Origin: an uncultured Litorilinea sp.
Lineage (GTDB): Bacteria; Chloroflexota; Anaerolineae; Caldilineales; Caldilineaceae
Reading direction: 5' to 3'
Length of the DNA: 8,119 bases
NCBI GenBank assembly: GCA_946885925.1
Contig: CAMPHP010000110.1
Location: 1 to 8,119 of the forward strand
Part shown: piece after piece, positions 1-6,320 of the stretch
How the letters are laid out: the number at the start of each line of letters is the position of its first letter
How positions within the stretch are numbered: position 1 is the first letter of the stretch
The notes under the pieces: model-generated
Databases searched by the model: none
What the model was told of the DNA's origin: nothing
Seen by the model: the letters and a program-made list of their open reading frames with translations, nothing else
Program-made: the position numbers and the translations under genes

Positions 1-102
1 ATTCCGAACCCAACTTCCCAAGTACGCCCTGTTACCTCGCTAGAGTCACCTGGCGAGACAGGCGACGAGACGCTCTATCGTCCAGTGCGCGTGGCGAAGT
101 AG
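1..102 (+). CDS. possible C-terminal fragment of an unidentified protein, cut by the window edge
   Basis: A frame open from the first base runs 33 codons to a TAG at 100-102 and ends …DETLYRPVRVAK. It lies about 50 bases before a strong hairpin with a T run on the same strand, which is where a gene tail would sit. Another + frame is also open (to a TAA at 129-131), so the frame choice is uncertain. I chose this one because its residue composition looks more protein-like. No family is recognisable from so short a piece, and it could be non-coding. Confidence 0.3.
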   Translation: MPNPTSQVRPVTSLESPGETGDETLYRPVRVAK

Positions 103-153
103 CTCTGTCTTCTGAATTGCAAAACAGTTAAAAATAACAACTGAAAAATGACG

Positions 154-182
154 AACCGGCACAGATGTCTGTGCCGGTTTTT
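154..182 (+). terminator. strong intrinsic terminator, possibly bidirectional
   Basis: A perfect inverted repeat (arms 154-165 and 168-179, effectively 11 pairs around a 4-base loop) runs straight into five T residues at 178-182 on the + strand. This fits Rho-independent termination of whatever is transcribed from the left edge. On the - strand a T run (from the A run at 144-148) begins about five bases past the stem, so the same hairpin could also end the deacylase transcript, whose stop is about 40 bases away. Confidence 0.75.
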
Positions 183-217
183 GTTGTGTCCATGTTGTAA
201 GTGGATTGTACCAACGA

Positions 218-769
218 CTATGCGCTCGCCTCACTCAGCGGAAGCACAGTTGGCTGGTGGACGCGCAGGAGGTCGCTGACGGTGAGTTCGAGCATGGTGC
301 GGTCATCGCCACCACCGCCAAAAATGCGGTCAGCATAACGCTCGCGCAATGCGATGACATTCTGATCGACAAAGATGGGGAGGGAGGTGCGATGCCCAAA
401 GGGTGGAACACCTCCCGGTGGATAGCCTAGTAAGTGAATCACCGTTGCCGCGGGTGCAAGTTTGACGCGCTTTGGGTTGAGGCCAAAATGCTGTCCCAAT
501 GCCTTTTTGCTCACACGATTCTCGCCATTGGCGATGACGACAACTGCCGTGGGGACTTGCCCGGCGTGCTCCCCAGGTTCCAATACAAAGAGCAATGTCT
601 TGATGATTTGCTCTGGCTCCACACCGAGAACTCGTGCTGCATCTGGCACGGTGGGAGTATGGCCGACATCGGAGATCAAGCGGGCACTGATCTTCTCTCG
701 GTCAAGATAAAGTTGGAGATCATCTAGGGTTAGGGTGGGCGTCAGCGCACCGATTTCGCTTTCGGTCAT
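218..769 (-). CDS. YbaK/ProX-family aminoacyl-tRNA deacylase (Cys-tRNA(Pro)-type editing domain)
   Basis: This 183-residue protein is a stand-alone trans-editing domain. The family hydrolyses mischarged tRNA in the cytoplasm, classically Cys-tRNA(Pro) or Ala-tRNA(Pro), to protect translation fidelity. A single domain fills residues about 13-172. The Lys of the IIKTLLF segment (K57) matches the family's essential lysine. The glycine/proline loop GYPPGGVPPFGH (115-126) is the family hallmark, and the glycine-rich turn before DDRTMLEL (151-162) matches the usual C-terminal strand and loop. It is slightly longer than Escherichia coli YbaK, mostly through its ends. The ATG at 769 sits 8 bases after a TACAAT -10 box, so the message is probably leaderless or nearly so, although GGGAG lies 2 bases upstream. 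The exact tRNA specificity cannot be read from sequence. It is transcribed away from the HAD gene, and no functional link is evident. Confidence 0.9.
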   Translation of the reverse strand: MTESEIGALTPTLTLDDLQLYLDREKISARLISDVGHTPTVPDAARVLGVEPEQIIKTLLFVLEPGEHAGQVPTAVVVIANGENRVSKKALGQHFGLNPKRVKLAPAATVIHLLGYPPGGVPPFGHRTSLPIFVDQNVIALRERYADRIFGGGGDDRTMLELTVSDLLRVHQPTVLPLSEASA

Positions 770-777
770 AGCTCCCT

Positions 778-806
778 ATTGTAGTAGATGCACAGGAGAG
801 TGGCAA
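778..806 (-). promoter_or_regulatory. sigma-70-like promoter of the deacylase gene, leaderless geometry
   Basis: On the - strand a -35 box TTGCCA (801-806), a 17-base spacer and a -10 box TACAAT (778-783) are each close to consensus. The -10 ends 8 bases before the ATG at 769, which puts the predicted transcription start at or within a few bases of the initiation codon. Confidence 0.6.
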
Positions 807-866
807 ACGATATAGAGATAGAGATGAGTTAGTTTGATGAATTGAGGGAATACTGGCGCGCATTTC

Positions 867-896
867 TTGAGCGCTTACTGGGGGCTGTGCTATGAT
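867..896 (+). promoter_or_regulatory. extended -10 promoter of the HAD/ligase gene pair, leaderless geometry
   Basis: TTGAGC (867-872), an 18-base spacer and TATGAT (891-896) are preceded by TG one base upstream, giving the extended -10 TGCTATGAT. The ATG at 905 begins 8 bases after the -10. No Shine-Dalgarno lies in the pyrimidine-rich gap, so a leaderless mRNA is the natural reading. Confidence 0.6.
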
Positions 897-904
897 TTCC
901 CCCT

Positions 905-1675
905 ATGATCAGCGCCATTACATTTGATTTCTGGGACACCATTGCGGTTGATGACTCCGACGAGCCGAAGCGTGCGGCATTGGGGCTGCCCACGAAGGCA
1001 GAAGCACGTATTCAACTCTTTGCCGAGAGGATTGTCGCCCGCTATCCCCATATCTCCTACGAGCAAGCCGCAGAGGCCTATCGTCAAGCCAATCAGCAGT
1101 TTCGCCACGATTGGCATCAGAATCATCACACCCCTGGTGTGCCAGCCCGCCTCTACGACGCGTATACCTATCTAGGACTAAAGCCTGGGCCAGGCGAGTA
1201 TGCGCGCATGGTGCGCGAGGTGGATGAAATGGTACGCGAGATCGAGACGATGGAGATTCGCATCCAGCCTGATCTGGCTGAGGGTGTCCACAATACGCTA
1301 GCGCTTTTGGCCAAGGAGTACAAACTTGGCATTGTCTCCGATACGATCCACACGCAGGGGCGAGGGCTGCGCTACATTCTCCTGCAACAAAACCTCCTAC
1401 AATACTTTAGCTATTTCGTCTTTTCCGATGAGGTAGGCGCGGCCAAGCCCTCCATCCAAGTTTTTCGCCATGCGTCCTTGGGGATGGGTGCGCCACCGTG
1501 GCAGATGGTGCATGTTGGTGACCGCGAAAGCAATGATGTGGAGGGACCGCTGACGATTGGCATGCGTGCCATCCTCTTTACTGGCATTGTAGACCGGGGC
1601 AGCGCCAAGACACGCGCCAATGCCGTTTGTCGCAGCTTTCGTGATCTACCCGCGATTGTGCGACGGCTGCGCTAG
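905..1675 (+). CDS. HAD-superfamily hydrolase (phosphatase-like)
   Basis: This 256-residue cytoplasmic HAD protein has a helical cap between motifs I and II, as in the phosphoglycolate phosphatase/haloacid dehalogenase-like group. Motif I is FDFWDT (7-12) with D8 as the nucleophile. The usual second Asp, two residues on and serving as general acid, is W10. Motif II is GIVSDT (S145). Motif III is the Lys of GAAKPS (K181). Motif IV is GDRESND (205-211) with metal-binding D206 and D211. The residues between (about 17-125, rich in Glu and Arg) form the cap, which sets substrate choice. The start at 905 is fixed by the promoter immediately upstream. The ligase gene follows 49 bases downstream on the same strand, so the two are probably co-transcribed. 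The substrate is unknown. The altered motif I makes a standard phosphomonoesterase role less certain, although this variant is seen in other HAD proteins. Confidence 0.88.
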   Translation: MISAITFDFWDTIAVDDSDEPKRAALGLPTKAEARIQLFAERIVARYPHISYEQAAEAYRQANQQFRHDWHQNHHTPGVPARLYDAYTYLGLKPGPGEYARMVREVDEMVREIETMEIRIQPDLAEGVHNTLALLAKEYKLGIVSDTIHTQGRGLRYILLQQNLLQYFSYFVFSDEVGAAKPSIQVFRHASLGMGAPPWQMVHVGDRESNDVEGPLTIGMRAILFTGIVDRGSAKTRANAVCRSFRDLPAIVRRLR

Positions 1676-1724
1676 TCTCCGCATCCGAGAAAGCCACCAT
1701 AGAGATTAACCAGGAACCGAGCTT

Positions 1725-3110
1725 ATGACGTTGGATGCCCGTGCCCATGATCGGCGCTCCATCTCGCCGCATTCGCCCCAACATTCCCAATCCCAATATC
1801 CCCAGTATGAGGTGGCGGATGCCATTGCGCGCTTGGCGGAGCAATTTAGCGAGTGCTTTCCCACCACCATCACCCGCCCGCGCATCGTCGGGCGCGAGGC
1901 CGAGTTTCCGGTGGTGGATAGCAATGGTCGTGCTGCGGATGTGCGCCGCCTGTGGGATTCATTGATGGCTGCGGGGGATCTCAAGCCCAAGTTCGATGGG
2001 CCTGATTCGCACCTGATTGTCGGGCTCGATGGTGCAGATTATAGTTATGCGCTGGAAGTCGGAATTGGGACCATCGAGGTAAATAGCCGTCCTTGCCAAG
2101 ATCTTTTTGAGATCGAGGCGATCATCAATGAGGCTGTGACACGGCTGGTGATGGCGGCGCTGGATCATGGTTGGCAGATTTTGGGGTATGGGATTCAGCC
2201 AGTGACCCCGGCGTCGTTGTCCATCATGTCCCCCAAACAGCGTTACCAAAGTCTCTACCGAGCGATGGGCCAAGAGTGGCTCTGGTATACCGTGACCGCT
2301 AGCGACCAGGTGCAGATCGATATTGGCCGCGATGAACTGGTGCATATTCTCAATTTTGGTAACCTAATGGCTCCAGTCATCATCGCTCTCTGTGCCAATT
2401 CGCCTGTCTACGAGGGGAAACTTAGCCCCTATTGCAGCGCGCGTGAAGGACAAATGGCAGCGATCCATGCTAGCGAACATCGCCACGGGATGCCCGTTCG
2501 CCCCTATACCAGCATTGCCGATTATATTGCTACGGTATCCGACTCCACTTATTTAATTTTACGTGAAGACAATGTCGTTGTGCCTAGCTCGCAACGGTTC
2601 AGCGACTATCTAGCTGAACATGGGCCCGACTTTGACGCGTTTTTATTTCATGAGCATTACATCTGGAACAGCGCGCGGCTGCGTGTGGCTTATGGCACTG
2701 TGGAGATTCGCCCGGCATGCCAACAGCCGTGGGGTGAGCATATGGCTGCGGCAGCATTGGGGGTTGGCTTGATTGAGGCTAGTGTGGAGATTGACGCGTT
2801 TGTACAGGATGCATTGGGTGAGGAATATTGGTCAACCATGCGTACCTATCACCGCCAGGCGATCCGCAGCGGACTTGCTGCGCCCCAACCTGCACCCGAC
2901 TTTTTGCTCCAGATTGTGCAAATGGCAGCGGAAGGACTTGCACGCCGGGGACAGGGTGAAGAGCGTTTGCTTGAGCCGATCTACAAGCGGCTGGAACGAT
3001 CCTTCAACCCTGCGCAACGGATACGCTACATTTTTCAGGCAGATGGCGTTGCGGGTCTGCTGCGCCATGCCGCCATTCGTCCTTCATCTACCACACTGGG
3101 AGCGTCTTAA
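1725..3110 (+). CDS. GCS2-family (plant-type) glutamate-cysteine ligase-like enzyme
   Basis: This 461-residue protein resembles ATP-dependent ligases that join the gamma-carboxylate of glutamate to an amine, classically cysteine in the first step of glutathione or ergothioneine precursor synthesis. Family landmarks occur in order: GREAEFPV (57-64, nucleotide/metal-binding Glu), IEVNSRP (118-124, equivalent of the IELSG segment), TASDQVQID (191-199, the strongest match to the TAS-QVN-D motif), ANSPVYEGKLSPYCSARE (224-241), and RVAYGTVEIRPACQQP (320-335, equivalent of the substrate-binding VRLK…EMRGAD strand), followed by a helix-rich end. Residues 1-28 are a polar Ser/His/Gln-rich lead outside the domain. 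No later Met precedes the conserved part, so the ATG is likely right, with a weak AGGA 9 bases upstream. The RPACQQP segment deviates from EMRGADGG, so the acceptor may not be cysteine. It follows the HAD gene, and its last 23 bases overlap the convergent deacetylase gene. Confidence 0.85.
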   Translation: MTLDARAHDRRSISPHSPQHSQSQYPQYEVADAIARLAEQFSECFPTTITRPRIVGREAEFPVVDSNGRAADVRRLWDSLMAAGDLKPKFDGPDSHLIVGLDGADYSYALEVGIGTIEVNSRPCQDLFEIEAIINEAVTRLVMAALDHGWQILGYGIQPVTPASLSIMSPKQRYQSLYRAMGQEWLWYTVTASDQVQIDIGRDELVHILNFGNLMAPVIIALCANSPVYEGKLSPYCSAREGQMAAIHASEHRHGMPVRPYTSIADYIATVSDSTYLILREDNVVVPSSQRFSDYLAEHGPDFDAFLFHEHYIWNSARLRVAYGTVEIRPACQQPWGEHMAAAALGVGLIEASVEIDAFVQDALGEEYWSTMRTYHRQAIRSGLAAPQPAPDFLLQIVQMAAEGLARRGQGEERLLEPIYKRLERSFNPAQRIRYIFQADGVAGLLRHAAIRPSSTTLGAS

Positions 3111-3858
3111 AGGCTTCGCCTGCTGCTGCTCCGATGGCTGCACCCGTCTCTGCATCCATTTTAAGTAACCATTCCAGCCCCTTTTCACCGTCTGGGAATT
3201 GGCTCTTGTGAGCCACACAGGCGGCGATTTTGCGCGGTTGCGCGCCGGTAGTGTCTACATAGATGTCGGGAGCGCGGTCGGTGGAAAAGAGGAAGACCCG
3301 CTCCAAGCAGCCCACGTCCATGCCTGGTTCGGCCAATTGCTCTGGACGGTAGAGAGGCATCTTAGAAGGCATATAGGCGTCGAGCGCGGCTTGACCTGCG
3401 GCGCGGTGATCCGGGTGAATCTGCCCTGTCCAGTAGGGGTCAAAGGTGAAGAGTGTGTCGGCTTGGGTCAAACGATAGAGACGGGTGATCTGGGCGCGCA
3501 GTTCCAGGTCGGGCAGAAGTTCACCATCGTGATGGCCCAGGTTATGGACAGCTTGGATGCCTAGGATTTCTGCTGCGGCCTCGGCTTCGGCCAAGCGCGT
3601 AGTTGCCAGTGCCGGACGCGCTAGCTCGCGCTCTTGGGTTCCAATGTCGCCCAAAGTGCAATTGACCGACACGATTTCTACCCCGCGGTCGGCCAGGAGC
3701 GCAATGGTGCTGCCGCAGCAACATTCGAGGTCATCGGGATGGGCGGCGACGACGATCAGCCGCTTGACTTCGGCAAATGCCTCGATTCCCTTGACTTGGC
3801 TCACGACAGGTTCTGTTGTAACACGCTCTATCGCATTATCCGTCGCATTTTCCATCAT
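3088..3858 (-). CDS. PIG-L/LmbE-family zinc-dependent N-acetylglucosamine deacetylase-like protein
   Basis: This 256-residue cytoplasmic protein belongs to the family of MshB, BshB and mammalian PIG-L, which remove acetyl groups from GlcNAc conjugates such as mycothiol or bacillithiol precursors. Others act on antibiotic or lipid glycosides. AHPDD (39-43) supplies the first two zinc ligands (H40, D43), with D42 the likely general base. HPDH (148-151) supplies the third (H151). GHHDGEL (108-114) is the usual inner motif. Residues 1-30 are a variable lead. The second ATG of a tandem pair is equally usable. An AGGGAG Shine-Dalgarno lies 6 bases before the first, directly after the oxidoreductase stop 12 bases upstream, so the two genes are almost certainly one transcript. 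The substrate cannot be read from sequence. The nearby GCS2 ligase allows a thiol-cofactor hypothesis but does not prove it. Confidence 0.9.
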   Translation of the reverse strand: MMENATDNAIERVTTEPVVSQVKGIEAFAEVKRLIVVAAHPDDLECCCGSTIALLADRGVEIVSVNCTLGDIGTQERELARPALATTRLAEAEAAAEILGIQAVHNLGHHDGELLPDLELRAQITRLYRLTQADTLFTFDPYWTGQIHPDHRAAGQAALDAYMPSKMPLYRPEQLAEPGMDVGCLERVFLFSTDRAPDIYVDTTGAQPRKIAACVAHKSQFPDGEKGLEWLLKMDAETGAAIGAAAGEAFKTLPVW

Positions 3859-3864
3859 GCATAA

Positions 3865-3870
3865 CTCCCT
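3865..3870 (-). promoter_or_regulatory. ribosome binding site of the PIG-L deacetylase
   Basis: AGGGAG on the - strand fills half of the 12-base gap after the oxidoreductase stop (TAG at 3871-3873), 6 bases before the ATG at 3858. It supports this start over the out-of-frame ATG 4 bases further upstream. Confidence 0.65.
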
Positions 3871-6081
3871 CTAATCAGCAGCGATGGGCACGCTGCGCTC
3901 TATCCCCGCTTGCTCTTGGGGCACTGTTACAGGCATTACCCAAACACGTGTATCATAGAAGCACGCCCCTGCACCCATATCAGCCTCGTTTTGAGGCGTT
4001 ACCTGATTAATGTTGCGCCCATCTCCAGAATGCTTGGCCCACCAGACACCCGGCGCTAATACAGTACCTGGCACAATATTGGTTGTGACCTGTGCGGTGA
4101 GGGTAACACTGCCGCGGTCATTGACGACTTGTACGCGCATCTTGTCCACAATTTGGCGTGGAGCGGCATCGTCCGGGTGGATTTGTAGGAAAGGCATCTG
4201 CTCTCGCTGTTGGAAGCGCTCGATATTGGCAAAGGAGCTATTCAGGAATGAGTGGGCTGGGGGTGAGATACAGACCAGGCTAGCTTCGGGTGCTGCGCCG
4301 CGCTGCCATGCGGGCGGGTCATAGGTGGGTAGCGGATCATAGCCATCGGCAGCCATGCGCGCGCTGTAAAATTCGCATTTGCCACTAGGCGTCGGGAAGT
4401 TGCCCTCGGCAAAGGGCAGATAAGGTGTGGGTAGATTGAGCCGGATAAAGCCGCGTTCACGCAACGCTTCCCAAGTAATGCCCTGGAAGCGCGGGTGACG
4501 CTGGCATTCCACCAACTCGCGCAAAATTTCCTCGTCGGTTTGGCGGAAGCAAGGATCTGTATACCCCATTGCCAGAGCCAAGCGGCGGAAGATTTCGCTA
4601 TTGGGCAGACTTTCGCCCACGGGTGCAATCGCAGGTTGGTTGAGCGACAAGTGCAAATGCCCGTAGGGCTTGAGAATGTCCCAATGCTCCATCTGCGTCG
4701 TCGCAGGCAGCAGATAGTCGGCATAATCGGCGCTGTCGGTCTGGAAATGCTCTAAGACTACGGTGAAGAGATCTTCGCGCCGGAGACCCCGATGCACTGC
4801 GGTTTGGTCGGGTGCGACCGCTGCCGGGTTACAGTTGTAGACAATCAGTGCCTTGACAGGTGGCCCTGCCTCTTCTGGCGTGGGAACCACATCAACAGGA
4901 CGCGGATGATAGTGGGCACGGGCAATGTCCACCGGGTCAGGACTGAGCGCATCGCCCAGACGATTCATGTTCATTGTGCGCGGGCGCTGTTCGCCCAAGA
5001 GGTCGGGGCGATAGAGCGTGCGGGTGTCCAGATGGCGAAAAACGCCGCTGGTGCTAAGTTGGATGCCGCCCCCTTCATAGCGCCATGCACCAACCAGGGC
5101 TGGCAAGCAAGCAATGGTACGCACAGCCATACCGCCGCCAGCGTGACGCTGAAGGCCATAATTAATGCGAATGGCTGAAGGTTGGCAGGTAGCATAGGCG
5201 CGGGCTAAATCACGGATGCGTGCGGCAGGAACACCTGTGATGGCCGCGGCTCGTTCAGGTGTCCAATCCGCTACGCGGGCGGCCAACTGCTCAAAGCCCA
5301 CCGTATGGCGCTCCACATATTCCGCATCGTGCAATCCTTCGGCGATGATGACATGCATCATGGCGAGAGCCAGCGCGCCATCGGTGCCAGGATGAATCGG
5401 TATCCATTCGTCGGCAGCGCGGGCAGTGCGCGTGCGCGCCGGATCAATGACAATTAATTGACCACCGGCCTTGCGTGCTTCCTGGATAAAGTTCCAAAGA
5501 TGGACGTTGCTGGTGAGGGTATTGCTGCCCCACACCAAAATCAACTTGGATTTGGCATAGGCATTCGGCTCCATTGCTTCGGTTGCGCCAATGGTATAGC
5601 GATAGCCCTCAAAGCCTGCTTCCGAGCAGATGGTGCGCGCAAGATTGCTTGCGCCCATAACATTGAAGAAACGTTGGGAGACCCCATTGTACTGGAGCAG
5701 ACCCATTGTGCCGGCATAGGAATAGGGCAGCACTGCTTCGGGGCCATACTCCGCAATGATCGATTTGAGGCGTGCGGCGATGTCGCCTATGGCCTCATCC
5801 CAGGTGATGGGGGTAAATTCGCCACTGCCCTTTGGCCCCATACGCTTTAATGGCGTAGTCAGCCGTCCAGGGTGATAGGTGCGCTCTAGGTAGCGATCCA
5901 CTTTGGTGCAGAGCGCGCCCTGGGTCATGGGATTATCGGGATGGCCCCAAAGGTCAAGCGCGCGCCCACTGCTAGGGTCTACTGCCACTTGCCAACTGCA
6001 AGAGTCGGGGCAGTCATGGGGGCAAACGCCAGTGACGATACGCACGTCCGGGTCATTATGGAACTTCGAGAGCTTCGACAT
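3871..6081 (-). CDS. cytoplasmic molybdopterin (Mo-bisPGD) oxidoreductase of the DMSO reductase superfamily, with one [4Fe-4S] cluster
   Basis: This 736-residue protein is of the BisC/formate dehydrogenase-like type and moves electrons and oxygen atoms or hydride at a molybdenum or tungsten centre. An N-terminal cluster domain has C20-x3-C24-x3-C28 (in CPHDCPDSC) and C58 with K60 after it. The catalytic domain follows, with ARTICSEAG (148-156), in which C152 aligns with the metal-ligand Cys of nitrate reductase-type enzymes. Further markers are WGSNT (184-188) and IDPARTRTA (212-220), both pterin-contacting. The C-terminal molybdopterin-binding barrel spans about 610-716 ([19 protein letters not shown], 678-696). 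There is no twin-arginine or other signal, so it is cytoplasmic. The open frame continues to an ATG at 6141, but the start at 6081 has a perfect AGGAGG and the longer version would begin inside the promoter. No ferredoxin, quinone or membrane-anchor partner gene is nearby, so its electron partner and substrate are unknown. Confidence 0.92.
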   Translation of the reverse strand: MSKLSKFHNDPDVRIVTGVCPHDCPDSCSWQVAVDPSSGRALDLWGHPDNPMTQGALCTKVDRYLERTYHPGRLTTPLKRMGPKGSGEFTPITWDEAIGDIAARLKSIIAEYGPEAVLPYSYAGTMGLLQYNGVSQRFFNVMGASNLARTICSEAGFEGYRYTIGATEAMEPNAYAKSKLILVWGSNTLTSNVHLWNFIQEARKAGGQLIVIDPARTRTARAADEWIPIHPGTDGALALAMMHVIIAEGLHDAEYVERHTVGFEQLAARVADWTPERAAAITGVPAARIRDLARAYATCQPSAIRINYGLQRHAGGGMAVRTIACLPALVGAWRYEGGGIQLSTSGVFRHLDTRTLYRPDLLGEQRPRTMNMNRLGDALSPDPVDIARAHYHPRPVDVVPTPEEAGPPVKALIVYNCNPAAVAPDQTAVHRGLRREDLFTVVLEHFQTDSADYADYLLPATTQMEHWDILKPYGHLHLSLNQPAIAPVGESLPNSEIFRRLALAMGYTDPCFRQTDEEILRELVECQRHPRFQGITWEALRERGFIRLNLPTPYLPFAEGNFPTPSGKCEFYSARMAADGYDPLPTYDPPAWQRGAAPEASLVCISPPAHSFLNSSFANIERFQQREQMPFLQIHPDDAAPRQIVDKMRVQVVNDRGSVTLTAQVTTNIVPGTVLAPGVWWAKHSGDGRNINQVTPQNEADMGAGACFYDTRVWVMPVTVPQEQAGIERSVPIAAD

Positions 6082-6085
6082 GAAA

Positions 6086-6091
6086 CCTCCT
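6086..6091 (-). promoter_or_regulatory. consensus Shine-Dalgarno that sets the oxidoreductase start
   Basis: AGGAGG on the - strand lies 4 bases before the ATG at 6081. It decides for this start over the in-frame ATG at 6141, which would add 20 residues with no similarity to the family. Confidence 0.8.
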
Positions 6092-6092
6092 G

Positions 6093-6108
6093 CGGGTTTG
6101 GTAACCCG
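6093..6108 (-). promoter_or_regulatory. small leader hairpin beside the oxidoreductase ribosome binding site
   Basis: In the predicted 5' leader, CGGGTT and AACCCG (6-base arms, 4-base loop ACCA) form a perfect stem ending one base before AGGAGG. It could hold the ribosome site clear or modulate it. A stem this short may also be chance. Confidence 0.35.
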
Positions 6109-6131
6109 TTCATCTCGCGACCGATTTAGAT

Positions 6132-6160
6132 AGTGTAGCAAAGGGAAGACGGTGTAGCAA
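6132..6160 (-). promoter_or_regulatory. extended -10 promoter of the oxidoreductase-deacetylase operon
   Basis: On the - strand TTGCTA (-35, 6155-6160), a 17-base spacer and TACACT (-10, 6132-6137) are preceded by TG one base upstream (TGCTACACT). The predicted start of transcription near 6125 gives a leader of about 44 bases. The 9-mer TTGCTACAC occurs twice here (6133-6141 and 6152-6160), once at each promoter element. Confidence 0.55.
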
Positions 6161-6227
6161 GGAGCGGTTGAATAGAGGTTCGGCGTAAGTCGCCTACTGT
6201 CGCTGCGTTTTGGCTGATAGTACCTTA

Positions 6228-6253
6228 TATCGAACTAAGTTATCGAACTAAGT
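6228..6253. repeat. perfect 13-base tandem duplication
   Basis: TATCGAACTAAGT occurs twice head to tail (6228-6240, 6241-6253) between the oxidoreductase promoter and the hairpin downstream of the glycosidase gene. It may be a paired operator or simply a slippage duplication. There is no recognisable regulator family signature. Confidence 0.8.
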
Positions 6254-6256
6254 TTG

Positions 6257-6295
6257 ACGACAGTTGCGGAAGCTCGCAGCTTCCGCAACTGTCGT
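6257..6295 (-). terminator. 18-base-pair perfect hairpin downstream of the glycosidase gene
   Basis: The arms 6257-6274 and 6278-6295 are exact reverse complements around a 3-base CGC loop. The hairpin begins 26 bases past the glycosidase stop, a normal place for a terminator. On that strand, however, the stem is followed by CAAACTT rather than a U run, whereas the + strand side has four T residues (6295-6298). It is therefore an atypical terminator or an mRNA 3'-end stabiliser. The + strand reading would only matter for antisense transcription. Confidence 0.6.
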
Positions 6296-6320
6296 TTTAC
6301 ACGCTGGCGCAGCCTGCTGG

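Noticed and set aside
46..234. 62-codon - strand frame overlapping the end of the deacylase gene
   Set aside because: It crosses the strong hairpin at 154-179, has no motif, and its composition looks non-coding.
434..727. Open frames on the + strand opposite the deacylase gene
   Set aside because: The - strand protein has clear family motifs over the same bases, and the + frames show none.
3199..3564. 121-codon + strand frame opposite the PIG-L gene
   Set aside because: It mirrors the zinc-deacetylase coding sequence and has no independent start signals or motifs.
3871..6081. Selenocysteine at the Mo site, as in some formate dehydrogenases
   Set aside because: The frame has no in-frame TGA, and the aligned position is an ordinary Cys (C152).
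6082..6141. 20-residue N-terminal extension of the oxidoreductase
   Set aside because: It starts inside the predicted promoter and lacks a ribosome site, and the ATG at 6081 has a perfect one.
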